A stretch of 44,256 bases of DNA from Lachnospiraceae bacterium (GTDB taxonomy: Bacteria; Bacillota; Clostridia; Lachnospirales; Lachnospiraceae), in the NCBI GenBank assembly GCA_017518185.1, contig JAFWWB010000065.1:1-44256 (forward strand), written 5' to 3'. The notes beneath the pieces are model-generated. The model was not told the origin of the DNA, did no database searches, and worked only from the letters and a program-made list of their open reading frames with translations. How positions within the stretch are numbered: the first letter of the stretch is position 1; each line of letters starts with the position of its first letter. Below, piece after piece: positions 34,515 to 42,812 of this stretch. A program made the translations under genes and the position numbers.

Positions 34515-35389
34515 TGCAGGGCAGGATTCTCAAGGGTGTCGGAGGCTTCTATTATGTGGATACACCGGAAGGTGTTGTCTGCTGCCGCGCCAGGGGGATA
34601 TTCCGGAAGGAAGGCATAAAACCGCTGGTGGGTGATATGGCGGCCATCAGCCTGACCCACAGTGATGATGTGGAGGGGAGCATCGATGAGATACTCCCGA
34701 GAAAGAACTCCATCATCAGGCCCGAGGCCGCCAACATCGATCAGGCGCTCATGGTCTTTGCCTGTGCGGAGCCGGAGCCTTCAACGGTGCTGATAGACCG
34801 TTTCCTTATCTACTTTGAGAGTCTGGATATACCCCGGGTGCTTATCTTCAACAAGAGCGATCTTGCGGAGGATGAGAGGGCGGAGGAACTGAGGACGGCT
34901 TACGCCGGTTCCGGCGCCGAGATCAGGGTCATATGCGCAAAGGAAGCGGATGTGAGAGAGGAGCTCCTGCCCCTTACGGAGGGGAAGATGAGCGTGCTGG
35001 CGGGGCCCAGCGGAGTGGGAAAATCCACGATACTCAACCTGCTGTGTCCGGATGCGGCGGCCACCACCGGAGATATAAGCGGTAAGCTCAAGAGAGGAAA
35101 GCACACCACCAGGCACAGCGAGCTCTTTACCATAGGAACGGGAAGCTATATCTGCGATACGCCGGGCTTTACGGCCTTTGAACTCAGGAATATCACGGCG
35201 GCAGAACTCAGGGACTATTATGAGGAATTCAGGCCTTACGACGGGAAGTGCAGGTTCGATGACTGCAGTCATACGGATGAGCCGGACTGTGCTGTAAGGT
35301 CGGCTGGGGACTCGGGAGAGATACCGCAGATAAGATATGGGGATTACAGGACGATTTACAGGGAATTGAAAGAACGAAGGAGCTTCTGA
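34514..35389 (+). CDS. rsgA: Ribosome small-subunit GTPase RsgA
   Basis: Circularly permuted GTPase for late 30S maturation. OB domain first (RILKGVGGFYYVDT), then the permuted order NKSD (G4), GPSGVGKST (G1) near residues 163-171, HTTRH (switch) and DTPGF (G3), ending in a zinc knuckle with Cys-x5-Cys-x-His-x6-Cys (CRFDDCSHTDEPDC). 291 residues, normal. ATG 34514 shares bases with the prkC stop. It belongs to the standard prpC-prkC-rsgA-rpe operon. Confidence 0.97.
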   Translation: MQGRILKGVGGFYYVDTPEGVVCCRARGIFRKEGIKPLVGDMAAISLTHSDDVEGSIDEILPRKNSIIRPEAANIDQALMVFACAEPEPSTVLIDRFLIYFESLDIPRVLIFNKSDLAEDERAEELRTAYAGSGAEIRVICAKEADVREELLPLTEGKMSVLAGPSGVGKSTILNLLCPDAAATTGDISGKLKRGKHTTRHSELFTIGTGSYICDTPGFTAFELRNITAAELRDYYEEFRPYDGKCRFDDCSHTDEPDCAVRSAGDSGEIPQIRYGDYRTIYRELKERRSF

Positions 35390-36045
35390 TGAGACATTTA
35401 TCACCTTCAATCCTTGCGGCTGATACGATGAACCTGGGCAGGCAGATCTCCGATGCGGAGGCTGCGGGCACCGATCATCTCCATATTGATGTGATGGACG
35501 GGGTGTTCGTTCCGGCGATATCTTTCGGTATGCCGGTGGTCGAGGGCATAAGAAAAGGCTGTTCTCTTTTTCTGGACGTTCATCTCATGATAATAGAGCC
35601 CGAAAGATATATAAAGACCTTTGCGGAGCTGGGGGCGGATATGATCACCTTCCATTACGAGGCCGTAAAGGATCCGGAAACAGCGATAGGCATGATACGT
35701 GACGCAGGCAAAAAGGCCGGCATGGCCTTTAAGCCGGATACCCCCACGGAAGCCGTGACGGGATTTCTTCCGAAGCTGGATAACATACTCTGCATGACGG
35801 TGGAGCCTGGATTCGGAGGACAGACCATCATAGAACATACGCTGGATAAGGTTTCGGAACTCAGGGGCGTGATAGATTCGAAGGGCTATGACTGCGACGT
35901 GCAGGTCGACGGCGGCATAACCCTGGGTAATGTGGCCGGGGTTCTTGAAAAAGGGGCCAACAACATAGTGGCGGGCTCCGCGGTATTCCGCGGAGACGTT
36001 AAGGCAAATGTTTCGGCCTTCTTAAGGATAATGAACGGGGAATGA
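35389..36045 (+). CDS. rpe: Ribulose-phosphate 3-epimerase
   Basis: Interconverts ribulose 5-phosphate and xylulose 5-phosphate in the pentose phosphate pathway. TIM-barrel motifs SPSILAAD, HIDVMDGVFVP, DVHLMI, FHYEA, VEPGFGGQ and VDGGI carry the metal ligands and catalytic Asp residues. 218 residues, normal. The start lies in TGATG of the rsgA stop. Where thiN usually follows, a DUF6020-like gene starts with a 4-bp overlap. Confidence 0.97.
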   Translation: MRHLSPSILAADTMNLGRQISDAEAAGTDHLHIDVMDGVFVPAISFGMPVVEGIRKGCSLFLDVHLMIIEPERYIKTFAELGADMITFHYEAVKDPETAIGMIRDAGKKAGMAFKPDTPTEAVTGFLPKLDNILCMTVEPGFGGQTIIEHTLDKVSELRGVIDSKGYDCDVQVDGGITLGNVAGVLEKGANNIVAGSAVFRGDVKANVSAFLRIMNGE

Positions 36046-37460
36046 AAAACAGGATATCCGCGCTTTTCGGGAAAAGCGATATAAAGACCGGGGACGGGGC
36101 TTTCTTCGTCCTGGTCTTTTTTGGTTTTTTCATTATAACACTGCCTGCTTTTCTTGCCCTTTTTCCGGGCACGCTGGGCTACGATACGCCTCTGCAGCTG
36201 GCCATGTTCATGGGGGAATATCCCTTTACCGCGGGGAATCCGGTGGCGCATACCCTTCTTCTTGGGGCGGTCATCTGCGCCGCAGAGAAGCTGAGCGGCA
36301 GCTGGACCTTCGGTATGGCGGTATACAGCGTGCTGCAGTGGCTCATCGTTCTTGCGGCTCTTTCCAGGTCCTTCTTATATATGAAGAGAAGGGGCGTGCC
36401 TGTCTTTATCATGGCTCTGGGCTATATATATCTGCTGCTGTCCCTGCCGTTTCACGTACTCAGCTTCAATGCTACGAAGGATGTGCTCTTCGGGGCGTTC
36501 CTCCTTGTGTTCATGGTCCTCTGTGCGGAGTATCTTTATGAGATAAAAAGCAGGCGTAAGCCGGAGTTTAAGCGCACGGTGATACTTGCCGCTTCGGGAG
36601 TTTTAGTCTGTCTTTTCAGGAATCCCTGTGTATATGTACTGCTTGCGATCGCGCTTCTGGCCCTTGTCTTCAGACGCAGGGATAAGGGATTTATAGCTGC
36701 GCTGGTGTCGGCGGCAGTGCTGTCCCTTGTCTTTAATGCATCCGCAAGGGCCGTGTTCGATATAGCTCCCGGAGGACGCAGCCTTCCGCTCTTCATACCT
36801 GCCCAGCAGCTGGGAACAACTGCGGCCTACAGGCTTCAGGGCAGCGGGGAAGTGGAGCTTTCGGATGAAGAGCTTGAGGCCATACTTGATTATCTCCCGG
36901 AGGAGCTGCTTCGGGAAGAACCCATACATCCTTTTTCAGCGGACACGTATTTCGCGGCCATGGACGAGAAGAAGATACTGGAGGATCCGGGGAGCTTCTT
37001 TAAGCTGTGGCTGGAGGTCGGGCTTAAGAATAAGGGGAACTATTACCACAGCGCCAGGATGCTGATGGTGCCGTATTTTGATGCGGATCAGAATCCATAC
37101 AGGCAGCTGGCTTTCGAATATCCTTTTCCCGGGATCTCCGGGGCGGAGATAGAGCGACACAGCCTTTTTCCCCCGTATCTTTCGTTTATGTATTCAATGC
37201 TGGCAGAGACTGAGCACATACCCTTCCTGCTTCAGCCGGGGCTTGGGATATGGCTCATGCTTCTGATCGCCGTGGCATCTCTGATCAGAAGGGATGCGGA
37301 TCCGCTGATATCCGTTCTTCCAGGAGCCCTCTATTTCTGCGGCTGGCTCATAGGCCCGGTGGCTCTGCTCAGGTATCTTTACCCGATAGTTATTGCCGTC
37401 CCCTTCTTTCTCGGGGCACTGGCAGGAGTTCATAAAGTACAGGGAGGTGTGCGGAAATGA
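36042..37460 (+). CDS. DUF6020-like polytopic membrane protein (copy 2)
   Basis: 472 residues, about 11 hydrophobic segments and a large outside loop at about residues 240-370. It shares with the gene at 17786 the motifs LPAFLALFPGTLGYDT, AHTLLLGA, VLSFNATKDVLFG and CLFRNPCVYVLL, so the two are paralogs, though diverged and 49 residues different in length. The conserved blocks lie in the first half; the outside loops differ, as if they face different partners or substrates. Same uncertain function: GT-C-like glycan enzyme is only a guess. ATG 36042 overlaps the rpe stop by 4 bp, and the end overlaps the next gene by 4 bp. Confidence 0.7.
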   Translation: MKNRISALFGKSDIKTGDGAFFVLVFFGFFIITLPAFLALFPGTLGYDTPLQLAMFMGEYPFTAGNPVAHTLLLGAVICAAEKLSGSWTFGMAVYSVLQWLIVLAALSRSFLYMKRRGVPVFIMALGYIYLLLSLPFHVLSFNATKDVLFGAFLLVFMVLCAEYLYEIKSRRKPEFKRTVILAASGVLVCLFRNPCVYVLLAIALLALVFRRRDKGFIAALVSAAVLSLVFNASARAVFDIAPGGRSLPLFIPAQQLGTTAAYRLQGSGEVELSDEELEAILDYLPEELLREEPIHPFSADTYFAAMDEKKILEDPGSFFKLWLEVGLKNKGNYYHSARMLMVPYFDADQNPYRQLAFEYPFPGISGAEIERHSLFPPYLSFMYSMLAETEHIPFLLQPGLGIWLMLLIAVASLIRRDADPLISVLPGALYFCGWLIGPVALLRYLYPIVIAVPFFLGALAGVHKVQGGVRK

Positions 37461-38518
37461 ATAAAAGTATAAAGATAGGGCGCAGGGAGATCACTGTTGA
37501 CATAGGGGATTCTGATCCCCGAGGGAACTTGAAATATTATAGCTTTGAGGGGAAAAAGTGGTTTGGAACAAAACTGCTGGGAGATCTTCCATCGTGGATC
37601 AGAGAATTCGTTGCGGTAGATCGAAGAAATGTACCATATTATCAGGTAGAGCTGTACGACGGCGGGATTGCGGCTGCTTCTTACAGCGTAGTAAATGAAA
37701 AGATCAGTTATGACGAGATGGCCGATTTAGCGATACGAAGCGGTATTTCCTACCGTCAGCTGGCAGAAAACGGTGTCAGAGCCGGAATCCTGCCCGAAGA
37801 GGTGCTTACGGAGATAAAGGATGATACACGGCTGGATGGGGATAGTGTTCACCTGCTCATTACAATGAAATATTCTTTATTTGCAAAGGAAGAGGCTGCC
37901 AAACTGAATGAGAATAAGCCCGGATCCCAAGACAAAACGTTTGAATACGTTCCGGAAAGCCCCAAAAAAAGGATAGAGAGCCCGGAAGAACGTGAGCTCT
38001 TAAAGAAGTGTTTTGAGCTGGGCCTGACAGAAACTTTTGCCGAATTATGGATCCGTGACAGAGAGTATGAAAAGATATATGACCAGACAGGGTATAATTG
38101 GCTCAGAGTGAAAGGGAATGCTGATCTTACGAAGACAGTATCATGCCTTTTGGAGTTGCTGGACCTTATGAAAAGGCAGGGGGGCGGAGAAATTTCTTAC
38201 TCCGATAACAGCAATGCTCTGCCGGTTCCGATCCAGCGTATGACTTTGTTTTCGGGATTGCCGTCCTATTCCGGTGGGGACATCACGATAAAGTCGGGTA
38301 CCCGCAGCGTTCTGATCTTTAGTGGAAGAAAGATTTCAGCCAAAGAACAGGCAAGGCTAAAGGAATTGGTATACGGGAAAGATATCATCCTTTTGGATCC
38401 GGATAAGTTTGTTGATCTGATCACAGGCACAAAGTATACATGGGACACCAGAATTGAGAGTGGATGCTATCATGATGAGGAACGGAGTTTTCTTTATCTT
38501 AAAGGATTGATCACGTAA
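37457..38518 (+). CDS. Unknown soluble protein
   Basis: I do not recognise this protein. 353 residues, no signal peptide or membrane segment. The N-terminal ~110 residues (GRREITVDIGDSD; WFGTKLLGDLPSWIREF; YYQVELYDGGI) look like a beta-rich domain; a Lys/Pro/Glu-rich spacer follows near 150-170; the middle is helical (SPEERELLKKCFELGLTETFAELW) and the last ~100 residues are mixed (YSGGDITIKSG; YGKDIILLDPDKF). Base use is more AT-rich than in rpe or rsgA, with more CAT, AAT and TTT-type codons. ATG 37457 overlaps the DUF6020-like gene by 4 bp and GGAGGTG lies upstream. It opens the accessory region that includes the zinc-ribbon kinases. Confidence 0.6.
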   Translation: MNKSIKIGRREITVDIGDSDPRGNLKYYSFEGKKWFGTKLLGDLPSWIREFVAVDRRNVPYYQVELYDGGIAAASYSVVNEKISYDEMADLAIRSGISYRQLAENGVRAGILPEEVLTEIKDDTRLDGDSVHLLITMKYSLFAKEEAAKLNENKPGSQDKTFEYVPESPKKRIESPEERELLKKCFELGLTETFAELWIRDREYEKIYDQTGYNWLRVKGNADLTKTVSCLLELLDLMKRQGGGEISYSDNSNALPVPIQRMTLFSGLPSYSGGDITIKSGTRSVLIFSGRKISAKEQARLKELVYGKDIILLDPDKFVDLITGTKYTWDTRIESGCYHDEERSFLYLKGLIT

Positions 38519-38528
38519 GAAGCTGTAA

Positions 38529-39131
38529 GAAATAAACGGATGCAGTTTAATATCCCACGGGGAGAAGAATTTACCGTATTCATATCAGGTTGTATATGAG
38601 ACTCAAAATGATCCGGAGCTTCAGAAACAGCTGTCAGAAGCATTGAAAGCTGTCGTGACGGTAACTCCGGCGCCTTCACCGGATGAAGCGTCGACGGATG
38701 GATACTTCACATCACCGTATATCTGGGTAGATGAAGAAACAGGAGCTTTATTGATGGATCTTTCTCTTCTGGGGCAGACAAGGGAAGAGCTTATGGAAAT
38801 CTGCGGAACTGAAATAGCTGAGCCGGAATCCCGGGATCAATGGGGGGAAGATATTTTTGTATCACGTACCGGAAACGGAATTGATCTGATCTTTCGGGAT
38901 GACAGGCTGGTCATGGTCAGATATGACACCGATGGGGGATTTGATCACGAAATATACAGGAAACAGTGTGAGAGATATATGATCACACCGGAGCCTGGAT
39001 CAGAGATATACGACGGAAAGGTTCTTGCGAACCTGATCGATAACGGGAGATACAAAAATACTTTTTCCGTTGATGTTGATCCGGAGGATGGTTCCCTGCA
39101 TTTTTCGCAAAGGTATGAGATCGGGGAATAG
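38529..39131 (+). pseudogene. Unknown protein, probably missing its 5' end
   Basis: The frame is open from 38529 and reads protein-like sequence (LPYSYQVVYETQNDPELQKQ, then VTVTPAPSPDEASTDG, a Pro/Ser spacer), yet contains no ATG, GTG or TTG with a ribosome binding site before TTG 38643. From TTG 38643 the protein is 162 residues: a spacer and a ~110-residue domain (LLGQTREELMEICGTEIAEPE; FVSRTGNGIDLIFRDDRLVMVRY; QRYEIGE). The Pro/Ser spacer suggests it was once an exported or anchored protein whose signal or anchor was lost. It ends 3 bp from the convergent kinase gene. I do not recognise the domain. Confidence 0.45.
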
Positions 39132-39134
39132 CCG

Positions 39135-41657
39135 CTAATGTCCTTGATCGGATAAAAGGGCTTTTATCTGATCATAGGTGATATATGTGGGTATGGTGTA
39201 ACCTTCGTAATGGTAGGTGCTGTAGTCAAAATCCGGCTCTATCGGTGCGTGATAGGTGAGCTGTCCGTCGGACATGTTTAATCCGAACCATGAGCTTCCT
39301 TCGGTTCCGGATATATTTATACAAAAGCGCCCCCGGGAAATCTGGCAATAGATGGTATGGATGAAATTACGCACGTCCTCCTGGGATGTTGAGACCAGTT
39401 GGGACACGTTTCCATGGGAATAAGTATACACACCGGTACCCGGCCCCGAGTACATTCCTGCCGGGATCTCCATGCACAATTCCGGAACATCGTTTTCATC
39501 TATGAAAATCAGGGCATATTTATCATATCCGCTGTATTCGGCGGAATCTTTTTCGAACTGCCCGATTTCATTAAGGTAGGACGATTTCCAGTCTGATGCA
39601 GACAGCAGAGCTTTGACCTGATCATATGTCATATATATGGGGGTGTCGTAGCGGGTAAAGGCTTCATTTAGCTCCGCCATGATATCAGCAGGCTCAGTGT
39701 AGCGATAATTGTTACCTTTGCCGTGTGAGATTTCATATGAATTTATTGCATTATTCTCTGTGAAGATATTTACCAGGCCAGTGCCCTTCTGATAAAAGAT
39801 CCTGAATCTGCGGCAATCACCTGTGGGGACAGAACATATGGCTTCATCTTCTGAAAACGTATAAATGCCCATTCCTGGAACTACGGCGCCATTCTCCTTG
39901 ACCCCCATGATCAATTCCGGGACAGTATCATCATCAATGTATGCAAGAGCATATTTTTCGGTAGTGTAATCCGAAGAATCCTGCTCGAAGAGATCGATCT
40001 TCTCCATATAGGCGGATTTCCAGCTTCCGCTGCCTCCGGATGAGACGGGTTCTGAGGCAGGGGCTCCGGCGGCACCCGCTTCTTTTTTGGCAGGCGAAAC
40101 AGCAGCGGCAGTTTCGCCTGTATCATTTGAGCCGGTATCTGCTGTTCTTGAGTTTATATCTGTCGTGGTGACAGAAGTGTTTTTATCCGATGTGGAGGTG
40201 ATATCCCCGGTGTTTGCATCATTTTCATAGCTGCGATCCTGTCTGAGCAGGACAGCAGCTATGATGATGACACATGCGGCGAGAATGGCCAAAGCTATGA
40301 ATGGTACAGTTGAAGAACGCTTTCTTTTTTCATGATTTTGGCTGTGGGGGGGCTGAGCGATGAAAGAGGCCTCCTCAGGCTCATCTGCGGTTCCTTGTTC
40401 ATAACCCGGCTCCGGATCATATTCCGGCTCCGTTTCGTAGTCCGGAAAGGTATCGTACCCGGGATCGGAGCATTCCGGATAAACATTTTCCTCCGGTATG
40501 CCGGGTGTCTCATAGGGTGACACGGCACCAAGTGTATTGTTGTATATGTACTGCGTCGGTACGGATCCATCATCCGGTGAAGTATCATATGTGTCTGCTT
40601 CAACAGGATCGTGTTCACTTCGGCAGGGGGCTGATATATCCACGGATGGAGAGAACGGTTCATAATACCCTTCTGCCGGAGCATCCAGAGCTTCTATCAG
40701 CTCATCCATGGACAGATAGCGTCCGTCTTTTGTGACGCTGAGACCTTTTAAAAGTGCGGCTTCCTGTTCGGGGGTGATATCCGCTCCGAGCTCGGAAGGA
40801 GATCTCAGGGTGTCTGCGCCCATCCGCATCAGGGAATTAGGCGGGGTTACGCCCGTTATCATTCTGTAGAGAGTGGCGCAGATGGAATAGACATCTGTCC
40901 AGGGACCCTGTGCGCCATGTGAGACATACTGTTCGGAAGGAGCGTAGCCGGGTTTTAAGATGACCGACATGCTCTTTTCGCTTTCATTGTCATATTCCCG
41001 GGCAGATCCGAAATCAAGGAGTATGAGACTGCTATCCTTCTGAACCATTATATTCGAGGGACTGAGATCGCGGTGGATCAGCCCGGCGGCATGAACCCGG
41101 ATTAGAGCCTCCATAATGGGACGCAGCATGGCATATGCCGTAACAAAGTCCGGACGATCGTTTTCCTTAAGGTACTGAGCAAGGGTTGTTCCGGAGATAA
41201 GGTGCATAACCGTATATGCCGTATTGTTCTCGGTAATGATATCGATCACGCTGACGATAGCCGGATCATTCAGGAACTTTGCCAGGATCTTTGCTTCCTC
41301 AACAAAGCGCCTTTTCTGCCTTTCAAATACAGGGGTTTCATTACCCGCTGTCACGGTTATGTCACTTCCGTCATCGGCACGCCTGTCAACATAGCCTACA
41401 GGGAAGTACTCCTTTATCGCGATACGTGTCGAAAGTCTGCTGTCCCAGCCGATATATGTGATCCCGAAGCCGCCTGCACCAAGGACACTGCCGATGATAT
41501 AACGCTTGGCAATGACAGTCCCCGGTCTGAGCTGGTAGGGCTTGTTATCCACGTCAAGCGGACTTCCGCAGTATTCACAGAAGGCAGAAGTATTTTCGGT
41601 ACCCTGGGGTGTCATGCATGCAGGACATAAGATCAGGTTATGTTCGGTGCATATCAT
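39135..41657 (-). CDS. Zinc-ribbon transmembrane Ser/Thr kinase with duplicated outer module (kinase 1)
   Basis: 840 residues. It opens with a zinc ribbon (CPAC at ~11-14 and CEYC at ~27-30). The kinase domain (~48-325) has LGAGGFGITY, Lys in IAIKEYF, HRDLSPSNIM, LDFGSARE and a PGYAPSEQY activation segment, all intact. A Pro/Glu/Tyr-rich linker follows, then one membrane segment near 452-473, a Thr/Ser-rich stalk, and an outside part made of two related modules of ~145 residues. Each starts with WKS-[AS]-Y and ends with TYDQ-[VI]-KALLS; each has a DxDxD-like acidic loop before VPEL. It is related to the kinase on the other strand at 42813. Start ATG at 41655-41657 has GGAGA about seven bases ahead. 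Likely an outside-sensing kinase; signal and targets unknown. Confidence 0.88.
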   Translation of the reverse strand: MICTEHNLILCPACMTPQGTENTSAFCEYCGSPLDVDNKPYQLRPGTVIAKRYIIGSVLGAGGFGITYIGWDSRLSTRIAIKEYFPVGYVDRRADDGSDITVTAGNETPVFERQKRRFVEEAKILAKFLNDPAIVSVIDIITENNTAYTVMHLISGTTLAQYLKENDRPDFVTAYAMLRPIMEALIRVHAAGLIHRDLSPSNIMVQKDSSLILLDFGSAREYDNESEKSMSVILKPGYAPSEQYVSHGAQGPWTDVYSICATLYRMITGVTPPNSLMRMGADTLRSPSELGADITPEQEAALLKGLSVTKDGRYLSMDELIEALDAPAEGYYEPFSPSVDISAPCRSEHDPVEADTYDTSPDDGSVPTQYIYNNTLGAVSPYETPGIPEENVYPECSDPGYDTFPDYETEPEYDPEPGYEQGTADEPEEASFIAQPPHSQNHEKRKRSSTVPFIALAILAACVIIIAAVLLRQDRSYENDANTGDITSTSDKNTSVTTTDINSRTADTGSNDTGETAAAVSPAKKEAGAAGAPASEPVSSGGSGSWKSAYMEKIDLFEQDSSDYTTEKYALAYIDDDTVPELIMGVKENGAVVPGMGIYTFSEDEAICSVPTGDCRRFRIFYQKGTGLVNIFTENNAINSYEISHGKGNNYRYTEPADIMAELNEAFTRYDTPIYMTYDQVKALLSASDWKSSYLNEIGQFEKDSAEYSGYDKYALIFIDENDVPELCMEIPAGMYSGPGTGVYTYSHGNVSQLVSTSQEDVRNFIHTIYCQISRGRFCINISGTEGSSWFGLNMSDGQLTYHAPIEPDFDYSTYHYEGYTIPTYITYDQIKALLSDQGH

Positions 41658-41681
41658 CAGCAGATCTCCTTTGCGGAACTG

Positions 41682-41709
41682 AATATAACAGTGTAAGAGT
41701 ACACCTCAA
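41682..41709 (-). promoter_or_regulatory. Promoter of kinase 1
   Basis: On the minus strand TTGAGG (41709-41704), 16 bp and TATATT (41687-41682), with a TG extension before the -10. It leaves a leader of about 20 nt before the kinase start. Confidence 0.6.
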
Positions 41710-41783
41710 ACGGGGATAATGCAATAGCCGGGAATGCAAGATCTGCCCCGGGATACCGGAGGCTGCTGTAAGATAAAAAATGA

Positions 41784-41813
41784 TTGGCGGGGGCAGGGCT
41801 TTTGTTATATAAT
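41784..41813 (+). promoter_or_regulatory. Promoter left over ahead of the broken AAA gene
   Basis: TTGGCG (41784-41789), 18 bp, TATAAT (41808-41813). The -10 is perfect, the -35 weak. It points at the pseudogene at 41872, whose GGAGG ribosome binding site (41861-41865) is also intact. Confidence 0.6.
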
Positions 41814-41871
41814 CGAAAAGAACGGCAGGGAAAGAAAACACTGCGGGAACGGGCGTACGCGGAGGAAAAGC

Positions 41872-42083
41872 ATGCGTCGTTTCAATATCACCGGAACCTG
41901 TTATCAGGATGAGCATTATATTGTAAATATCGACAGACGTCTGGAGCATATCGCACAGATGGTGGCGGATGGGATTATATCACCATCAATCGCGGGCTCA
42001 AGGATAAATACCTGAACCGGAGAACGATGCCTGCTTTTCAGTCGGTCATCCTGGCAGGCGTTTATGATATACACTCTGTTTGA
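41872..42083 (+). pseudogene. Broken AAA-ATPase-like gene (internal deletion and frameshift)
   Basis: The start MRRFNITGTCYQDEHYIV and RLEHIAQMVADG match the N-terminus of the common clostridial AAA-ATPase-like family (PF09820 type). Around 41970 the frame shifts by one: in the new frame it reads DYITINRGLKDKYL, then RRTMPAFQSVILAGVYDI, a segment that in whole proteins lies well beyond the P-loop. So the P-loop (GRQYGKTTT-like) and the stretch after it are deleted and the rest is out of frame; the read ends at a TGA at 42083. About 70 codons remain of a family length of several hundred. The promoter and ribosome binding site survive. Recognition is from memory of the family; the deletion is seen directly. 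Confidence 0.7.
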
Positions 42084-42682
42084 TGACACAGCCGATCGAA
42101 TGATGTTTTATAAGAGAGGTGCTATCATAAGATTATGAAGCTGTTCAAGAAGAAACAACTATCATCAAATGCAATTGAAAAACCGCCGGCACCGGCAACT
42201 GCCGGACCGCCCGTATGCCGGCTGACGTCGCAATACGCAGCATTATAGGTATTTATGGGAAATGAGGATTATGAACTCGCTTATATGAATAGAATGCATG
42301 AAGCATCTTTCAGCGCCAACTCTTCATTCTGACTTTTTATGGTTTCCTCCAGCGGATCCACAAATACTTCGAAAAAACCTCCCATCTCGTTTCCTCCTCT
42401 CACATCTCCGTTAATACTGTAGGAAAGCTCCAGTACAAGCCTGGCCTTCGTCCATATGGTATCCTCCTGCAATTCAAAATGGCGCAGGGGAAGACGAGAC
42501 CGGCAGTCACTACATGATCGTATCCACCTGCGTATACATTGATATGGGTATCAGCACAGGAGATAACGATCATCTGAATATCAGAACAGGCGGAATCATA
42601 ACTTCTATGCTTTGAGCAAAGGATAACACATCCGGGAGGGAAATATAACAGAAAAACACACGCCATCAGGTAAAAACTACAC
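42084..42682. other. Gene-poor stretch with decayed or tiny reading frames
   Basis: About 600 bp without a convincing gene. On the plus strand a frame starts at ATG 42135 (37 codons, MKLFKKKQLSSNAIEKPPAP onward), hits TAG at 42246, then continues in the same frame for 27 codons to TGA 42327-42329 (MGNEDYELAYMNRMHEASF). On the minus strand lies the small frame listed separately. Another plus-strand frame (about 42431-42616, HYMIVSTCVYIDMG) is open but has no start. I see no recognisable family, tRNA or repeat; remnants of deleted genes are the simplest reading. Confidence 0.4.
42281..42385 (-). CDS. Possible 34-residue small protein
   Basis: ATG at 42385-42383 is preceded by AGAGGAGGAAACGAG, an ideal ribosome binding site at six to eight bases. 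The product starts MGGFFEVFVDPLEETIKS and ends in LKDASCILFI. The frame is open further upstream to TTG 42472, also with no known homology. No promoter was found, and the stretch may be a remnant. The ribosome binding site is the only positive sign. Confidence 0.25.
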   Translation of the reverse strand: MGGFFEVFVDPLEETIKSQNEELALKDASCILFI

Positions 42683-42712
42683 TTGTAAATCCGTGGGATG
42701 TAGGGTTATAAT
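42683..42712 (+). promoter_or_regulatory. Promoter of kinase 2
   Basis: TTGTAA (42683-42688), 18 bp, TATAAT (42707-42712). Transcription would start near 42719 and leave a leader of about 94 nt before the kinase ATG. Confidence 0.75.
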
Positions 42713-42731
42713 ACTCTATTAGGTAACTGCA

Positions 42732-42773
42732 GGTCCGGTGGCAAAGGACCGTCAAAGGTGAACATCCCTTTTT
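42732..42773 (+). promoter_or_regulatory. Leader hairpins ahead of kinase 2
   Basis: GGTCC (42732-42736) can pair with GGACC (42746-42750), and AAAGG (42754-42758) with CCTTT just before a T run (42767-42773). The second resembles a weak terminator, so the leader might attenuate. Both stems are only 5 bp. Confidence 0.25.
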
Positions 42774-42812
42774 GTGTAGTCTTATGAATAAATCATAAAG
42801 GAAACAGAATTG

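Noticed and set aside
42400-42666. 88-codon minus-strand frame in the gene-poor stretch
   Set aside because: No ribosome binding site, no known domain, and a Cys/His-scattered composition typical of chance frames.
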